From: Acetobacteraceae bacterium
Lineage (GTDB): Bacteria; Pseudomonadota; Alphaproteobacteria; Acetobacterales; Acetobacteraceae
Direction of reading: 5' to 3'
NCBI GenBank assembly: GCA_027451405.1
Contig: DAIDJM010000043.1
Span: 1 to 64,000 of the forward strand
DNA: 64,000 nt
Shown here: positions 45,433 to 55,349 of the stretch, piece after piece
Layout of the letters: each line of letters begins with the position of its first letter
Numbering within the stretch: position 1 is the first letter of the stretch
Position numbers and translations under genes: made by a program
The notes under the pieces: model-generated
The model's database searches: none
What the model saw: only the letters and a program-made list of their open reading frames with translations
What the model was told of the DNA's origin: nothing

Positions 45433-47481
45433 TCACACGAGGATTCTTCGCCGCCCCAGCGATGCCAGACACGGCGCCATCGCCCCCAGATCCCGCTCCG
45501 GCTTTACGCACAAAAACTGCCGTGCCGTTTCCGCTTCCGCCTGCGCCGCCGGCAGGCCGTCGCGACCGAGCGGCACGGCGGTGAGGCCGAGATCGGCATA
45601 GACCTTCAGCAATTGCGGGCCTGCGCGCCAGATGGCGGCTTCCCCGCCTTCCTGCTCGGCGAGGTCGCGCAGCCGCCAGACGGCGGAGACGCGGTCACTG
45701 TCGGCGCCGGCGGGGTCGCCCAGGCCGAGCAGCACGCGGCCAATGCGGCGGAAGGGAATGCCGGCACGGCCGAGCTCGCCCATCACGAGCCCATCGGCTT
45801 CGGGCGGCGGCAGGGCGCCAAGCGCGGCATAGCGCAGGCGGCCTTCGGCGTTCCATGGAATGAACCGCACGCGGCTCGGGCGCATCACGCCCCAGAGCGC
45901 GGCGAAACCCAGAGCGGCAGCCAGTCCGATCGCAAGGCGCAATGAGTTCGGCGCCTCGCGCGACAGCACCACTTCCCACCAGCTCGTCTGCGCGAGATAG
46001 CGCACGCGCGGCTCGAAGCTCGCGAGCCAGACGACGCTCGCGAGCAGGGCGAGCAGCGGCAGCAGCGTGCTGCGACGAAGCGGCTGCGCGATCAGGCGGG
46101 CGTGGCGATAATAGGCGTCGCGGAACGGGGCCATCGATAGCGCGGTGACGGTGAGGATCGCCGGCACCCAGTCCGGCTCGCCTTGCAGCGCGGTCAGCGC
46201 GGCGCCGGCGAGCAGCAGCAGGATCGAGGCCCACCAGGCCAATGTCACCCGCTGGGCAAGGCCGATCGTGAGCACCATGAGCGCGGTGCCGATCAGCGAG
46301 GGCAGGTACTGGCCGGCGCTCGCGGCCGCCGCCGCGAAATCCGTATCCATCCACGAATAGTCGGGTCTGGTGTCGAGAATGCCGACCGAAAGCAGCATCG
46401 CGCCACACACCGCGACGCCGCCGGTGGTGGCGGCCGCGGCGAGATCGGGCTCGCTCCAGCGCGGGCGGGCAGCGGCACCCGGGACCAGCGCGCGGCTGCG
46501 CATCATCACTTCATTGCCGGCGAACAGAGCGCCGGCAAGGAAGAGCGGGATGATATAGTAATAGAGACGAAACAGAAACATCGCGCTGAGCGCGACTGGG
46601 GTGGGCAGGTAGTCGGCAAGGCCGAGCAGCATGCCGGCATCGAAGACGCCGAGGCCGCCGGGCACGTTGGCAATCAGGCCGGCAGCGTAGGAAGCGAGAT
46701 AGACCGCGAGGAACCGCAGGAAGGTGAGGCCGTGCGCGTGCGGCAGCAGCGAATAGAATATCAGCGCCGTGAGGGCCACGTCGGCGGTGGCGAGCCCGAC
46801 CTGGGCAACGGCCATGCTGGCGCGCGGCAATTCGATGAGGCGGCCGCGCAGACGGAGCACCGGCATGCGCGCGGCGAGCAGCACGTAGCCGCCGGCGACG
46901 AGCCAGGCGAGAATGCCGACCGCAATCAGCAGCGCGCGCGGCAGATGGGTGAAGGCGAGGGCCGAGGGCTCGCCGATCAGGATGGCGCCGCCGAGCACCA
47001 TGCCGCCGAGCCCGAATGTGAGTGAGCAGAAGGCGATGACCTTGCCGATCTGCACCGCATCCAGCCCCCAATGGGCGTAGAGCCGGTAGCGCACCGCGGC
47101 ACCCGATACGGCAGCGAAACCGAGATTATGCGCGAGCGCGTAGGCGCAGAAAGAGGCGAACGCGGTGCGGCGATAGCTGACCCGGTGACCGGCATAGATG
47201 GTGGCGAGCCGGTCATAGATGGTGAGCAGGCCGTAGGAGGCGATGGTGAGAAGCCCGGCGAGCCAGATGCGCCAGGCCGGCATCGCGTGCAGCGCGCGGG
47301 CGACGTCGTGGACCGAGAGATGGCGGAATTCGTGCTGGACGACATAGACCGCGCCGATCAGGAGCGCGACGCCGAGGATTGCGGGTATGTTTTTGAGCCA
47401 GGGGCGGATCGCCGGGGCCTTGAAGGAACCCGACCGGGGAGCCGACTGACCGCCGGTCCCTGCGCTCTCGCGCTCACGCAC
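45433..47481 (-). CDS. MprF-like lysylphosphatidylglycerol flippase with truncated synthase domain
   Basis: 682 residues from GTG 47481 with GGAG upstream. At least twelve hydrophobic segments form the flippase part (LPG_synthase_TM; NVPGGLGVFDAGMLLGL). From about residue 550 the DUF2156 domain begins (RIGRVLLGLGDPAG, AAIWRAGPQLLKVYADLGLT) but stops about 90 residues in, whereas full MprF has about 300. The aminoacyl-transfer core is therefore missing. Acts at most as a flippase, or is decaying. Adjacent LysRS fits an ancestral Lys-tRNA link. Confidence 0.82.
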   Translation of the reverse strand: MRERESAGTGGQSAPRSGSFKAPAIRPWLKNIPAILGVALLIGAVYVVQHEFRHLSVHDVARALHAMPAWRIWLAGLLTIASYGLLTIYDRLATIYAGHRVSYRRTAFASFCAYALAHNLGFAAVSGAAVRYRLYAHWGLDAVQIGKVIAFCSLTFGLGGMVLGGAILIGEPSALAFTHLPRALLIAVGILAWLVAGGYVLLAARMPVLRLRGRLIELPRASMAVAQVGLATADVALTALIFYSLLPHAHGLTFLRFLAVYLASYAAGLIANVPGGLGVFDAGMLLGLADYLPTPVALSAMFLFRLYYYIIPLFLAGALFAGNEVMMRSRALVPGAAARPRWSEPDLAAAATTGGVAVCGAMLLSVGILDTRPDYSWMDTDFAAAAASAGQYLPSLIGTALMVLTIGLAQRVTLAWWASILLLLAGAALTALQGEPDWVPAILTVTALSMAPFRDAYYRHARLIAQPLRRSTLLPLLALLASVVWLASFEPRVRYLAQTSWWEVVLSREAPNSLRLAIGLAAALGFAALWGVMRPSRVRFIPWNAEGRLRYAALGALPPPEADGLVMGELGRAGIPFRRIGRVLLGLGDPAGADSDRVSAVWRLRDLAEQEGGEAAIWRAGPQLLKVYADLGLTAVPLGRDGLPAAQAEAETARQFLCVKPERDLGAMAPCLASLGRRRILV

Positions 47482-47612
47482 GGAAATGCGCTCCGCTCCG
47501 GTGCTCGCGAACGACCGCCAGCCGACCCGCCATACCGAGTTTCTTCACAGCCTCTCTGCCGCTCGCGTGACCCCTGCGTCCGGAAGGCCCCAGCCCCCGC
47601 GCGCAGCGGGGT

Positions 47613-47671
47613 CGGGAGCCTTTCGGCCCCCGCTCGAACGCAAGGGGCAGTGCTCCTTGCCCGCCGGAGGC
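47613..47671 (-). repeat. repeat family 2, copy E
   Basis: On the minus strand: GCCTCCGGCGGGC, stem GCAAGGAGC-ACT-GCCCCTTGC (imperfect), then GGGGGCCGAAAGGCTCC. Directly downstream of the lysyl-tRNA synthetase stop, between it and the MprF-like gene. Confidence 0.7.
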
Positions 47672-47678
47672 AAAACGC

Positions 47679-49250
47679 TCATGCCGCCGCTTCGGACGAA
47701 GGTTTCAGCAGCGCGGTTTCGATCAAACCCACGGTCTCCGTCACGCCATAGAGCGCCACGAACCCGCCAAAGCGCGGCCCTTCCTCCTGACCGAGCAGCA
47801 CCTGATAGAGGCAGCCGAACCAATCTTTCAGCGCCGGAAACGGGTGGCGCTTGCCGACTTCGTAAATCGCCGTCTGGATCGCCTCCGCCGGGGTCCCAGG
47901 TTCCATGCCGCGCAGCGTCTCGGCGAGATCGGCGAGTGCCGCGCGCTCGATGTCGTCGGCGGCGCGGAACCGCTTCGCCGGGCGCACGAAATCACGGTAG
48001 TAGGCGACGGCGTGTTCGACGAGGCGGGCGAGAAAGGGCTGGGTTTGCTCGGTGGCGTCGGGGCTGTAGCGGCGAATGAAGCCCCAGAGCATCTGCGGCT
48101 GTTCGGCGTTCACGACGCTCGCGAGGTTGAGCAGCATGCCGAACGGGATCGGGCTGCCGGCATTGTCGGGGATCTGGCCGGCATGGATGTGCCAGGCGGG
48201 ATTGGCTTGCGCGGTCTCGGGTGCCGCGCGGGCGCGCTCGACATTGGCGACATATTCGTCGGTGGCGCGTGGGATCGCGTCGAAATAGAGCCGCTTGGCG
48301 CGCTGCGGCGCATTATACATGAACTGCGCCAGGCTCTCGGGCGGCCCATAGCGCAGCCATTCCTCGACCGAGAGCCCATTGCCGCGGCTTTTGCTGATCT
48401 TCTGTCCCTGATCGTCGAGAAACAATTCGTAGGTGAAGCCGATCGGCGGCCGGGCGCCAAGGATCCTGCAGATCTGCGTCGAGAGCTTGACCGAGTCGAT
48501 CAGATCCTTGCCGGACATCTCGTAATCGACGCCGAGTGCCGACCAGCGCATGGCCCAGTCGGCCTTCCACTGGCATTTGGCGGCGCCGCCGAGCACGCTG
48601 GTCTCGAAGCGCCGGCCCGCCTCGTCCCGCCAGACGATGGTGGCGGCATCGGGGTCGACGCGCTCGATCGGGACCTGCATGACGATGCCGGTTTCGGGAT
48701 GGATCGGCAGGATCGGCGCATAGGTGGCGCGGCGCTCGGGGCCGAGCGTCGGCAGGATGACGGCGAGGATCTCGTCGAAACATTCGAGCACGCGGCGCAG
48801 CGCGGCATCGAACCGCCCGGCGGCGTAGTAGGCGCTGGCGGAGGCGAATTCATATTCGAATCCGAAACCATCGAGAAAGCCGCGCAGGCGTGCGTTGTTG
48901 TGCGCGCCGAAGCTGTCGTGGGTGCCGAACGGGTCGGGGATACGGGTGAGCGGACGGCCGAGGAATTCGCGCAGCACCTCGCGGTTGGGCACGTTGTCCG
49001 GAACTTTGCGCAGCCCGTCCATGTCGTCGGAAAAGGCGAGCAGGCGCGACGGCTTGCCGGTGAGGGTCGTGTAGGCGTGACGCACCCAGCTCGTGCGGGC
49101 GACTTCCCCGAACGTGCCGATATGCGGCAGGCCCGAGGGGCCGTAGCCGGTTTCGAACAGGACGGACGCGAGGCCGAGGGCCTCGGCGCGCTCGGCGAGT
49201 TTCTGCGCTTCCTCGAATGGCCAGGCTTTGGGCAGCGGCGGCTGGGGCAT
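47679..49250 (-). CDS. lysK: lysyl-tRNA synthetase, class I
   Basis: 523 residues. Class I signatures: LPHIGTFGEVART (HIGH-like), QKISKSRGNG (KMSKS-like), and CQWKADWAMRW. This is the archaeal-type enzyme also found in many alphaproteobacteria; it charges tRNA-Lys. It could also supply Lys-tRNA to MprF, but the MprF-like protein downstream lacks its transferase core. Confidence 0.95.
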   Translation of the reverse strand: MPQPPLPKAWPFEEAQKLAERAEALGLASVLFETGYGPSGLPHIGTFGEVARTSWVRHAYTTLTGKPSRLLAFSDDMDGLRKVPDNVPNREVLREFLGRPLTRIPDPFGTHDSFGAHNNARLRGFLDGFGFEYEFASASAYYAAGRFDAALRRVLECFDEILAVILPTLGPERRATYAPILPIHPETGIVMQVPIERVDPDAATIVWRDEAGRRFETSVLGGAAKCQWKADWAMRWSALGVDYEMSGKDLIDSVKLSTQICRILGARPPIGFTYELFLDDQGQKISKSRGNGLSVEEWLRYGPPESLAQFMYNAPQRAKRLYFDAIPRATDEYVANVERARAAPETAQANPAWHIHAGQIPDNAGSPIPFGMLLNLASVVNAEQPQMLWGFIRRYSPDATEQTQPFLARLVEHAVAYYRDFVRPAKRFRAADDIERAALADLAETLRGMEPGTPAEAIQTAIYEVGKRHPFPALKDWFGCLYQVLLGQEEGPRFGGFVALYGVTETVGLIETALLKPSSEAAA

Positions 49251-49309
49251 GCGCTCAACCTAGGCATCTCCCGGGTTGATGGCGAGACCGGCGGGCTTAT
49301 GCTGCCCCT

Positions 49310-52024
49310 GTGAGCCGAATCGCCCTGGCGGCCGCGCATGGGCGGGCCGCGATCCTGACGCCGGACGGCGAACTGCTCACGCTTTCTGCCGCAGAGGCCA
49401 GCAAGCGGCTGGCAGAAGCGGGGCCGCCACTGCTGGTGCATGGTCCGGCGACCTTCCGTCGGCTGGGGCTCAGGCCTGGGCCGGCGTTCGATCTGCTGGA
49501 ATTGTTCGCCTTCGTGCTGCCGGCGCGCAGCGTGCCGCCGACCGCTGGGGGACTGGCCGATGCGCTGGGGCTCGCGCGGTCGCGATCGCTGGAGGCGGAG
49601 GCGGCTTTGCTGCCCGATATCGAGGCGGCGCTGCTGGCACGGTTACGGGCCGCGAAGGATGTCCCGGCCAACGCGCAAGCCGCCGGGATCGCAGCGCGGA
49701 TGGGCCGCGGCGGATGGCGCTGGGCGCCCGCCGTGGCGGAAGCGCTGGGGGCAGCGCCGGCGACGGGGGACGGTTTCCGGGTGTGGCGACGGCTGCCGCT
49801 ATGGGACGAGGGGGCGCCCCCGCCGCCGCCGGCCCAGCATCCGGTCCCGCCCGAGGCGGCGCGGGCCAGGCTATCCGCCATTCTGGGGCCCGACGCGGAG
49901 CAGCGGCCGAGCCAGGCCGATTATGCCCATGCCGTGAGCACCGCGTTTGCGCCGCGCGAGGCCGCCGGGGACCCGCGATTGGTGCTGGCCGAAGCGGGGA
50001 CGGGCACGGGCAAGACGCTCGGCTATATCGCGCCCGCCAGTTTATGGGCCGAGCGGAACGGGGCGCCGGTCTGGATCAGCACCTTCACCAAGCATCTGCA
50101 GCGGCAGATCGAGGGGGAGCTCACCCGGCTGCATACCGATCCGGCCGAGCGGCGCCGGCGCGTGGTGATCCGCAAGGGCCGCGAGAATTATCTCTGTCTC
50201 CTCAATTTCGAGGATGCGGTGGGGACCGCGCTCGCCGGCAACGGGGCTGGGGTGATCCCGCTCGGGCTGCTCGCGCGCTGGGCCGAGGCAAGCGCCGACG
50301 GCGATCTGGTGGGCGGCGACCTGCCGGGGTGGTTCGGGGAATTGTTCGGGGCCGGGATTCCCGGCCGGCTCGCCGATCGCCGGGGCGAATGCCTGCACGG
50401 CGCCTGCACGCACCACCGCCGTTGTTTCGTGGAGCATACGATCCGGCGCGCCCGGACCGCCGAGCTCGTGATCGCCAACCATGCGCTGGTGATGGCGCAG
50501 GCGGCCTGGGGCGGGCTCGATGGCGAGACGGTGCCGACGCGCTACGTGTTCGACGAGGGGCATCAGCTGTTCGAAGCCGCGGATTCGGCCTTTTCGGCCG
50601 AGATTTCCGGCATCGAGGGGGCGGAGCTGCGCCGCTGGCTGCTCGGCACCGAGGGCGGGGCGTCGCGGGCGCGGGGGCTCAAGCGCCGGATCGACGATAT
50701 CGTCGTGGGCGAGGCGGCGCTCGAGGCGCCGCTCGAGGCGCTGCTGCTGGCGGCGCGCATCCTGCCGGGCGGGGCCGCGGGACAAGCCGGGCCGTTCGGG
50801 GCGTTTCTGGCCTCGGTCGCCGAGCAGGTGCGGGCGCGCTCACCGAAGGGGGACGATCCGTCAGCTGCCTCGCTCGAGGCCGATCTCTATCCCGCGAGCG
50901 AGGGGCTGGTCGCGGCGGCGGCAGCGCTCGGGCGGGGGCTCGCGCGCATCGCCGAGCCGCTCGCCGTTCTGATCGCGCGACTGGAAGCGAAGCTCGAGGC
51001 GGATGCCGACCTCCTCGACGAGGCGGGCCGGACGCGGATCGAGGCGAGCCTGCGCGGGCTGCGGCACCGGGTGCGCGATCCGGTCTCGGCCTGGCGGGCG
51101 ATGCTGGACGCGGTGGCGGCACCGGTGCCGGAGCCGGGACAGCGCCCGGATCACGTCCATATCCTGCGGCTCGAGCGCCGCGAGGCCGGAGAGGATGCGT
51201 CTTATTGCCGGCATTTCCTCGATCCCACGCTGCCTTTCGCATTGACGCTGGCGCGGCCGGCGCATGGGTTGCTGGTGACGAGTGCCACGCTGCGGGACAG
51301 TTCGGAGGACGGGGCGGAAGCCGATTGGGAGGCGGCCGAGGCACGCACCGGGGCCGCGCATCTGCCCTCGCGGGCCTATCGCGCCGCAGTGCCGAGCCCG
51401 TTCGATTATGCGGCGCAGACACGGTGTTTCGTGGTGAGCGATGTCGGGCCCGACATCGCAGCGCTGGCGGGGGCCTACCGGGCGCTGTTCCTCGCGGTGG
51501 GCGGAGGCGGGCTCGGGCTGTTCACGGCCATCGCGCGGCTGCGGGCGGTGGCCGCGCGCATCGCCGAGCCGCTCGAGGCGGCGGGAATCCGGCTGCTCGC
51601 GCAGCATGTGGACGCGATGGACAATGCGACGCTCGTCGATATTTTCCGCCACGAGGAGAATGCGTGCCTGCTGGGCACGGATGCGATGCGGGACGGGGTG
51701 GACGTGCCGGGGCGGTCGTTGCGGCTGGTGGTGTTCGAGCGCACGCCCTGGCCGCGGCCGGACATTCTGCACCGGGAACGGCGGCTGCACCTCTCGGGTG
51801 GCGCGCCGCGCGCCTATGACGAGCGGGTGGCCCGGCTGCGGCTGCGGCAGGCATTCGGCCGGCTGATCCGGCGCGGCAACGATCGCGGGGTGTTCGTGTT
51901 GCTGGACCGGCGGGTGCCGACGCGCTTGCTCTCGGCCTTTCCGCCCGGGGTCGAGGTCCAGCGGGTCGGGCTCGCGGCCGCGATCGAGGGGGCCCGCACC
52001 TTTCTCGCCGAGCCGCCGGGCTGA
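49310..52024 (+). CDS. DinG/XPD-family ATP-dependent DNA helicase
   Basis: 904 residues from GTG 49310. After an N-terminal region of about 200 residues: Walker A AEAGTGTGKTLGY, an iron-sulfur cysteine set (C in ENYLCLL and CLHGACTHHRRC), DEGH box VFDEGHQLFEAAD, LLVTSATL, and final motif RLRLRQAFGRLIRRG. A 5'-3' helicase likely acting in repair or R-loop removal. No exonuclease domain. Stop overlaps the next ATG (TGATG). Confidence 0.9.
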   Translation: MSRIALAAAHGRAAILTPDGELLTLSAAEASKRLAEAGPPLLVHGPATFRRLGLRPGPAFDLLELFAFVLPARSVPPTAGGLADALGLARSRSLEAEAALLPDIEAALLARLRAAKDVPANAQAAGIAARMGRGGWRWAPAVAEALGAAPATGDGFRVWRRLPLWDEGAPPPPPAQHPVPPEAARARLSAILGPDAEQRPSQADYAHAVSTAFAPREAAGDPRLVLAEAGTGTGKTLGYIAPASLWAERNGAPVWISTFTKHLQRQIEGELTRLHTDPAERRRRVVIRKGRENYLCLLNFEDAVGTALAGNGAGVIPLGLLARWAEASADGDLVGGDLPGWFGELFGAGIPGRLADRRGECLHGACTHHRRCFVEHTIRRARTAELVIANHALVMAQAAWGGLDGETVPTRYVFDEGHQLFEAADSAFSAEISGIEGAELRRWLLGTEGGASRARGLKRRIDDIVVGEAALEAPLEALLLAARILPGGAAGQAGPFGAFLASVAEQVRARSPKGDDPSAASLEADLYPASEGLVAAAAALGRGLARIAEPLAVLIARLEAKLEADADLLDEAGRTRIEASLRGLRHRVRDPVSAWRAMLDAVAAPVPEPGQRPDHVHILRLERREAGEDASYCRHFLDPTLPFALTLARPAHGLLVTSATLRDSSEDGAEADWEAAEARTGAAHLPSRAYRAAVPSPFDYAAQTRCFVVSDVGPDIAALAGAYRALFLAVGGGGLGLFTAIARLRAVAARIAEPLEAAGIRLLAQHVDAMDNATLVDIFRHEENACLLGTDAMRDGVDVPGRSLRLVVFERTPWPRPDILHRERRLHLSGGAPRAYDERVARLRLRQAFGRLIRRGNDRGVFVLLDRRVPTRLLSAFPPGVEVQRVGLAAAIEGARTFLAEPPG

Positions 52025-53055
52025 TGCCGGGCCCGGCGAGCCTGCGCGACCTGCTCGGCGCCTTCGCTGCCTACGTGCCGGGCACGCCGGCGCAGGATTT
52101 CCTGGCCGGGCTCGATTGGGGCGCGGCGACGCCCCGGCAGATCGTGCACGCGTTCTTCGACCGGCCGCCCACGAACGAGGCCGTCCGGGCGCTCGAGGGG
52201 CAAAGCCCCGCCGAGATGGCCTTCACGGTCTTCGCGTCGCCCGCGTTCCGCCAGGGCCTGGTTCCCCGGCTGCTGGGCGCGCAGCCCGGCAAGCGGCGCA
52301 TTCTGTTCGTGCATTTGCCGAAATGCGCCGGTACCGATTTCGAGCAAGTGCTGCGGCAGCGCGGGCCGCTGGTCCATCCGTCTTTCGAGTCCGCCGAGGC
52401 GCATCCGCTGGAGTCACTTGCCACGCAGCTGCGGGCGATCGGACGGGGATTGGCCAAGCCCGGCGACATCGCCTGCGGCGGCCATCTCGGCCTGCGCTGG
52501 TATCTCGACGAAGGGCTGTTCCGCTTCCGTGACAGGCTCGTCACGGTGGTGCGCGATCCCGAGCCGATTGCGGTTTCGTTCGCGAATTACGTGGTCGCGC
52601 GCTTCCGCATGCACCCGGCGCTCGACGCGATCGATGTGCGCGGCTGGGCGGCGAAGCTCGGGCTCGGGCCGCTCGATCCGGAGATGGGCGAGACCGCCTG
52701 GCGCGACCTCGCGCTGCGGGTGGTGACGGCTCCCGGGATGATGCCGACGAACCCGCTCTGCTCGCTGCTCGGCAACGGCACCGCTGCCGGCGCCTTCGCG
52801 CAGATGCGGCGGGCGGCGATCGAAATCGCCACGGTCGAAACCTACGACGCGTGGCTCGCGGCGCGCTGGGATGGGGCGCGGTCGGTGCGGGTGAACGCGC
52901 AATCGCAACGCATCCGCTGGGAGGATCTGTCGCCAGCCCAGCGGGAGACGATCGCGGCGGCGTCGGCCGAGGACCGGGTGCTGATGCGGGCGGTTCGCAG
53001 CGCCCTGGGCGATCGGCTCTGGACCACCGGGCCGCAGGTGGTGGCTGCCGCCTGA
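52024..53055 (+). CDS. sulfotransferase-like protein
   Basis: 343 residues. FVHLPKCAGTDFEQVL resembles the PAPS 5'-phosphosulfate loop, and VTVVRDPEPIAVSFANYVV the 3'-phosphate segment, although the usual Arg of that motif is absent. An N-terminal region of about 95 residues has no clear family. Translationally coupled to the helicase gene. Acceptor unknown; activity uncertain. Confidence 0.68.
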   Translation: MPGPASLRDLLGAFAAYVPGTPAQDFLAGLDWGAATPRQIVHAFFDRPPTNEAVRALEGQSPAEMAFTVFASPAFRQGLVPRLLGAQPGKRRILFVHLPKCAGTDFEQVLRQRGPLVHPSFESAEAHPLESLATQLRAIGRGLAKPGDIACGGHLGLRWYLDEGLFRFRDRLVTVVRDPEPIAVSFANYVVARFRMHPALDAIDVRGWAAKLGLGPLDPEMGETAWRDLALRVVTAPGMMPTNPLCSLLGNGTAAGAFAQMRRAAIEIATVETYDAWLAARWDGARSVRVNAQSQRIRWEDLSPAQRETIAAASAEDRVLMRAVRSALGDRLWTTGPQVVAAA

Positions 53056-53176
53056 AGCGGAATCCTCCGCCGCAGCGGTCCCTCTCGCGCATCACCGTCC
53101 GACGATCGCCCGAACCGGCGGGTCTGCACAAGCAAGGGGCAAACCGTTGCTGATAAGCCACAGCCCATCCGGGCTC

Positions 53177-53191
53177 TGGCACGCAACCTGC
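53177..53191 (+). promoter_or_regulatory. sigma-54-type promoter of the porin gene
   Basis: TGGCACG-CAAC-CTGC: the -24 block is perfect, the -12 block matches three of four (CTGC for TTGC), and GG and GC are ten bases apart as required. It lies about 60 bases upstream of the porin ATG. A dyad CAGCCC-ATCC-GGGCT overlaps its left side, and AGCAA-N11-TTGCT lies further upstream as a possible activator site. Confidence 0.6.
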
Positions 53192-53251
53192 TTCGGCTCT
53201 CACGCAAAATTGCGCCATGCGTGTGAACCACAGCCGAGGAATGACTAGGAA

Positions 53252-54484
53252 ATGAGCAGATTTGTATGGATGGGCGCTTTGTTCAGCGGCGCCCTCGCGA
53301 CCACGACGGCCCTGGCCCAAACCGCGCCCGCCCCCGCCGCGCCTGCCCCCGCCGCACCCGCTCCAGCGGCGCCGGCCGCGCCCGCGGCGCCCCCCTCCGT
53401 CACACTGCTGGCGCCCGGCATGAACGGACCGCTCGCCTTCCCCTCGCAGCCCTACAGCATCGATGTGGGGCCGCTCGGCAAATGGTATATCGACGGCGCG
53501 CTCACCGGGCTCGGGCTCTGGCAGGACAACCGCACCGCGGTCGACCACGCGACCTACGGCGACCTCAGCAACGGCCAGATCTTCATCCAGAAGGTGGATG
53601 GGTGGTGGCAGTTCTTCGTGCAGGCGGGCGGCTATTCGATCCCGGCGCTCGGTGCCGCCTACACGCCGAACGACCTCGTCCATTCCTGGGGCGATTACTA
53701 TACCGCTCTGCCGCAGGCCTTCCTGAAGCTGCAGCCGACCGACAATTTCTATATCGAGGGCGGGAAGCTGCCGACGCTGATCGGCGCGGAATCGACCTTC
53801 ACCTTCGAGAACCTGAATATCGAGCGCGGTCTGCTCTGGGGACAGGAGCCGGCGGTGAGCCGCGGCGTGCAGGCCGGCCTGACGGAAGGCCCCCTCACGT
53901 TCGCGCTGTCGCTGAACGACGGCTATTATTCCGACCGGTTCAACTGGCTGTCCGGCTCGGCGGCCTGGACCATCAATTCGGCCAATACGCTGACCTTCGC
54001 CGCCGGCGGCAATCTCGGTCACACCGGAACGTCGGCGTTGCGCACGCCGTTTTTCCAGAACAACAGCTCGATCTACAACCTGATCTACACCTACAATAGC
54101 GCGCCGGTGATCTTCACGGCCTACTTCCAGTATCAGAACGTCCCGACCAACACCCAGCTCGGGATTGCGCAGGGCGCGGACAGCTGGGGCATCGGGCTGC
54201 TCGCGAATTATGCATTCACCTCGAACTTCAATCTGGCGGGCCGGTTCGAATACATCTCGACCAGCGGCAGCTCGGCGCAGGGAACGCCCAACCTGCTCTA
54301 CGGGCCCGGCAGCAACGCCTACTCCTTCACGATCACCCCGACCTTCATCTTCGACAAATTCTTCATCCGCGGCGAGGGTTCGGTGGTGACCGCCGGGAGC
54401 GTCACGCCGGGTGACGTGTTCGGCACGAGCGGGACCAAGGATACCCAGTTCCGGGGTCTGCTCGAGGGCGGCATCGTCTTCTGA
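53252..54484 (+). CDS. outer-membrane beta-barrel porin
   Basis: 410 residues from ATG 53252 with GGAA just upstream. Signal peptide ending in TTALAQ, then an alanine-proline linker made of repeated PAPAA units (about residues 25-47), then a barrel with alternating aromatic strands ([28 protein letters not shown]), ending in GGIVF with a terminal Phe. Similar to the putative BBP2/OmpL porin family. Substrate unknown. Followed by a strong terminator. Confidence 0.85.
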   Translation: MSRFVWMGALFSGALATTTALAQTAPAPAAPAPAAPAPAAPAAPAAPPSVTLLAPGMNGPLAFPSQPYSIDVGPLGKWYIDGALTGLGLWQDNRTAVDHATYGDLSNGQIFIQKVDGWWQFFVQAGGYSIPALGAAYTPNDLVHSWGDYYTALPQAFLKLQPTDNFYIEGGKLPTLIGAESTFTFENLNIERGLLWGQEPAVSRGVQAGLTEGPLTFALSLNDGYYSDRFNWLSGSAAWTINSANTLTFAAGGNLGHTGTSALRTPFFQNNSSIYNLIYTYNSAPVIFTAYFQYQNVPTNTQLGIAQGADSWGIGLLANYAFTSNFNLAGRFEYISTSGSSAQGTPNLLYGPGSNAYSFTITPTFIFDKFFIRGEGSVVTAGSVTPGDVFGTSGTKDTQFRGLLEGGIVF

Positions 54485-54550
54485 CGAACCGGGCGGCCGC
54501 CCTCCGGCGCGATGCGTGGCCGGGGGCGGCCTGCAACCGGCGGCGCCGGC

Positions 54551-54590
54551 GGGCAGAGCGCTCCCCTCAAGGGGCGCTCTGCCCTCGTTT
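54551..54590 (+). terminator. strong intrinsic terminator of the porin gene
   Basis: GGGCAGAGCG-CT-CCCC, loop TCAA, GGGGCGCTCTGCCC, then TCGTTTT. A 14-bp stem with a two-base bulge, 66 bases after the porin stop and before purQ. Confidence 0.85.
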
Positions 54591-54642
54591 TGCACGGCGG
54601 TTGATGGTAGGAGAAGCCCGTTTCCGGCTTCAGAGAGGCTTC

Positions 54643-55335
54643 GTGAAGGCCGCCATCATCCTGTTTCCCGGCACCAACCGCGACCGCGACATGGCGATCG
54701 CGCTGCGCGGCGCGAGCGGGCGCGAGCCACTGCGCCTTTGGCACACCGAAACCTCGCTCCCTTCCCTCGACCTCGTGGTGCTGCCCGGCGGCTTCAGCCA
54801 TGGCGACTATCTGCGCTGCGGCGCCATGGCGGCCCATTCGCCGGTCATGCGCGAGGTGCGGCGTTTCGCGCAGGCCGGCGGCCATGTGCTCGGCGTGTGC
54901 AACGGGTTCCAGATTCTGATCGAAGCCGGGTTGTTGCCCGGCGCCCTGCTGCGCAACGCCAATCTGCGCTTCATCTCGCGGGACTGCCATTTGCGGGTGG
55001 AGCGCGCGGACACGGCGTTCACGCGCCATTATCAGCGCGGGCAGGTCTTCCGGGCGCCGATGGCGCATGGGGACGGCAATTATTTCGCCGGCGAAGAATT
55101 GCTGGGGCAGCTCGAGGATCAGGGCAGGGTCGCCTTCCGCTACACCGATGCGGCCGGGCGAACGGGCCCGGGAAGCAATCCGAACGGCAGCACGGACGCC
55201 ATCGCGGGTGTCTATAGCGAAAATCTCCGGGTTCTCGGGCTGATGCCGCACCCGGAAGATCTTGTGGACGGGCTGATGGGCGGGACCGATGGCGCGCCGC
55301 TCTTTTCTGGGCTCGTCGAGAGCCTCGCGGCGTAA
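54643..55335 (+). CDS. purQ: phosphoribosylformylglycinamidine synthase, glutaminase subunit PurQ
   Basis: 230 residues from GTG 54643 (AGAGAGG upstream); the first residues [16 protein letters not shown] fit PurQ. Catalytic Cys in [10 protein letters not shown], His and Glu in MPHPEDLVD. Releases ammonia from glutamine for PurL. PurS is not encoded here. Confidence 0.96.
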   Translation: MKAAIILFPGTNRDRDMAIALRGASGREPLRLWHTETSLPSLDLVVLPGGFSHGDYLRCGAMAAHSPVMREVRRFAQAGGHVLGVCNGFQILIEAGLLPGALLRNANLRFISRDCHLRVERADTAFTRHYQRGQVFRAPMAHGDGNYFAGEELLGQLEDQGRVAFRYTDAAGRTGPGSNPNGSTDAIAGVYSENLRVLGLMPHPEDLVDGLMGGTDGAPLFSGLVESLAA

Positions 55336-55349
55336 GCAAAGGAAAGGAT

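Noticed and set aside
52541-54595. 684-codon minus-strand frame over the sulfotransferase-like and porin genes
   Set aside because: Shadow of real plus-strand genes; low-complexity Arg/Gly-rich product.
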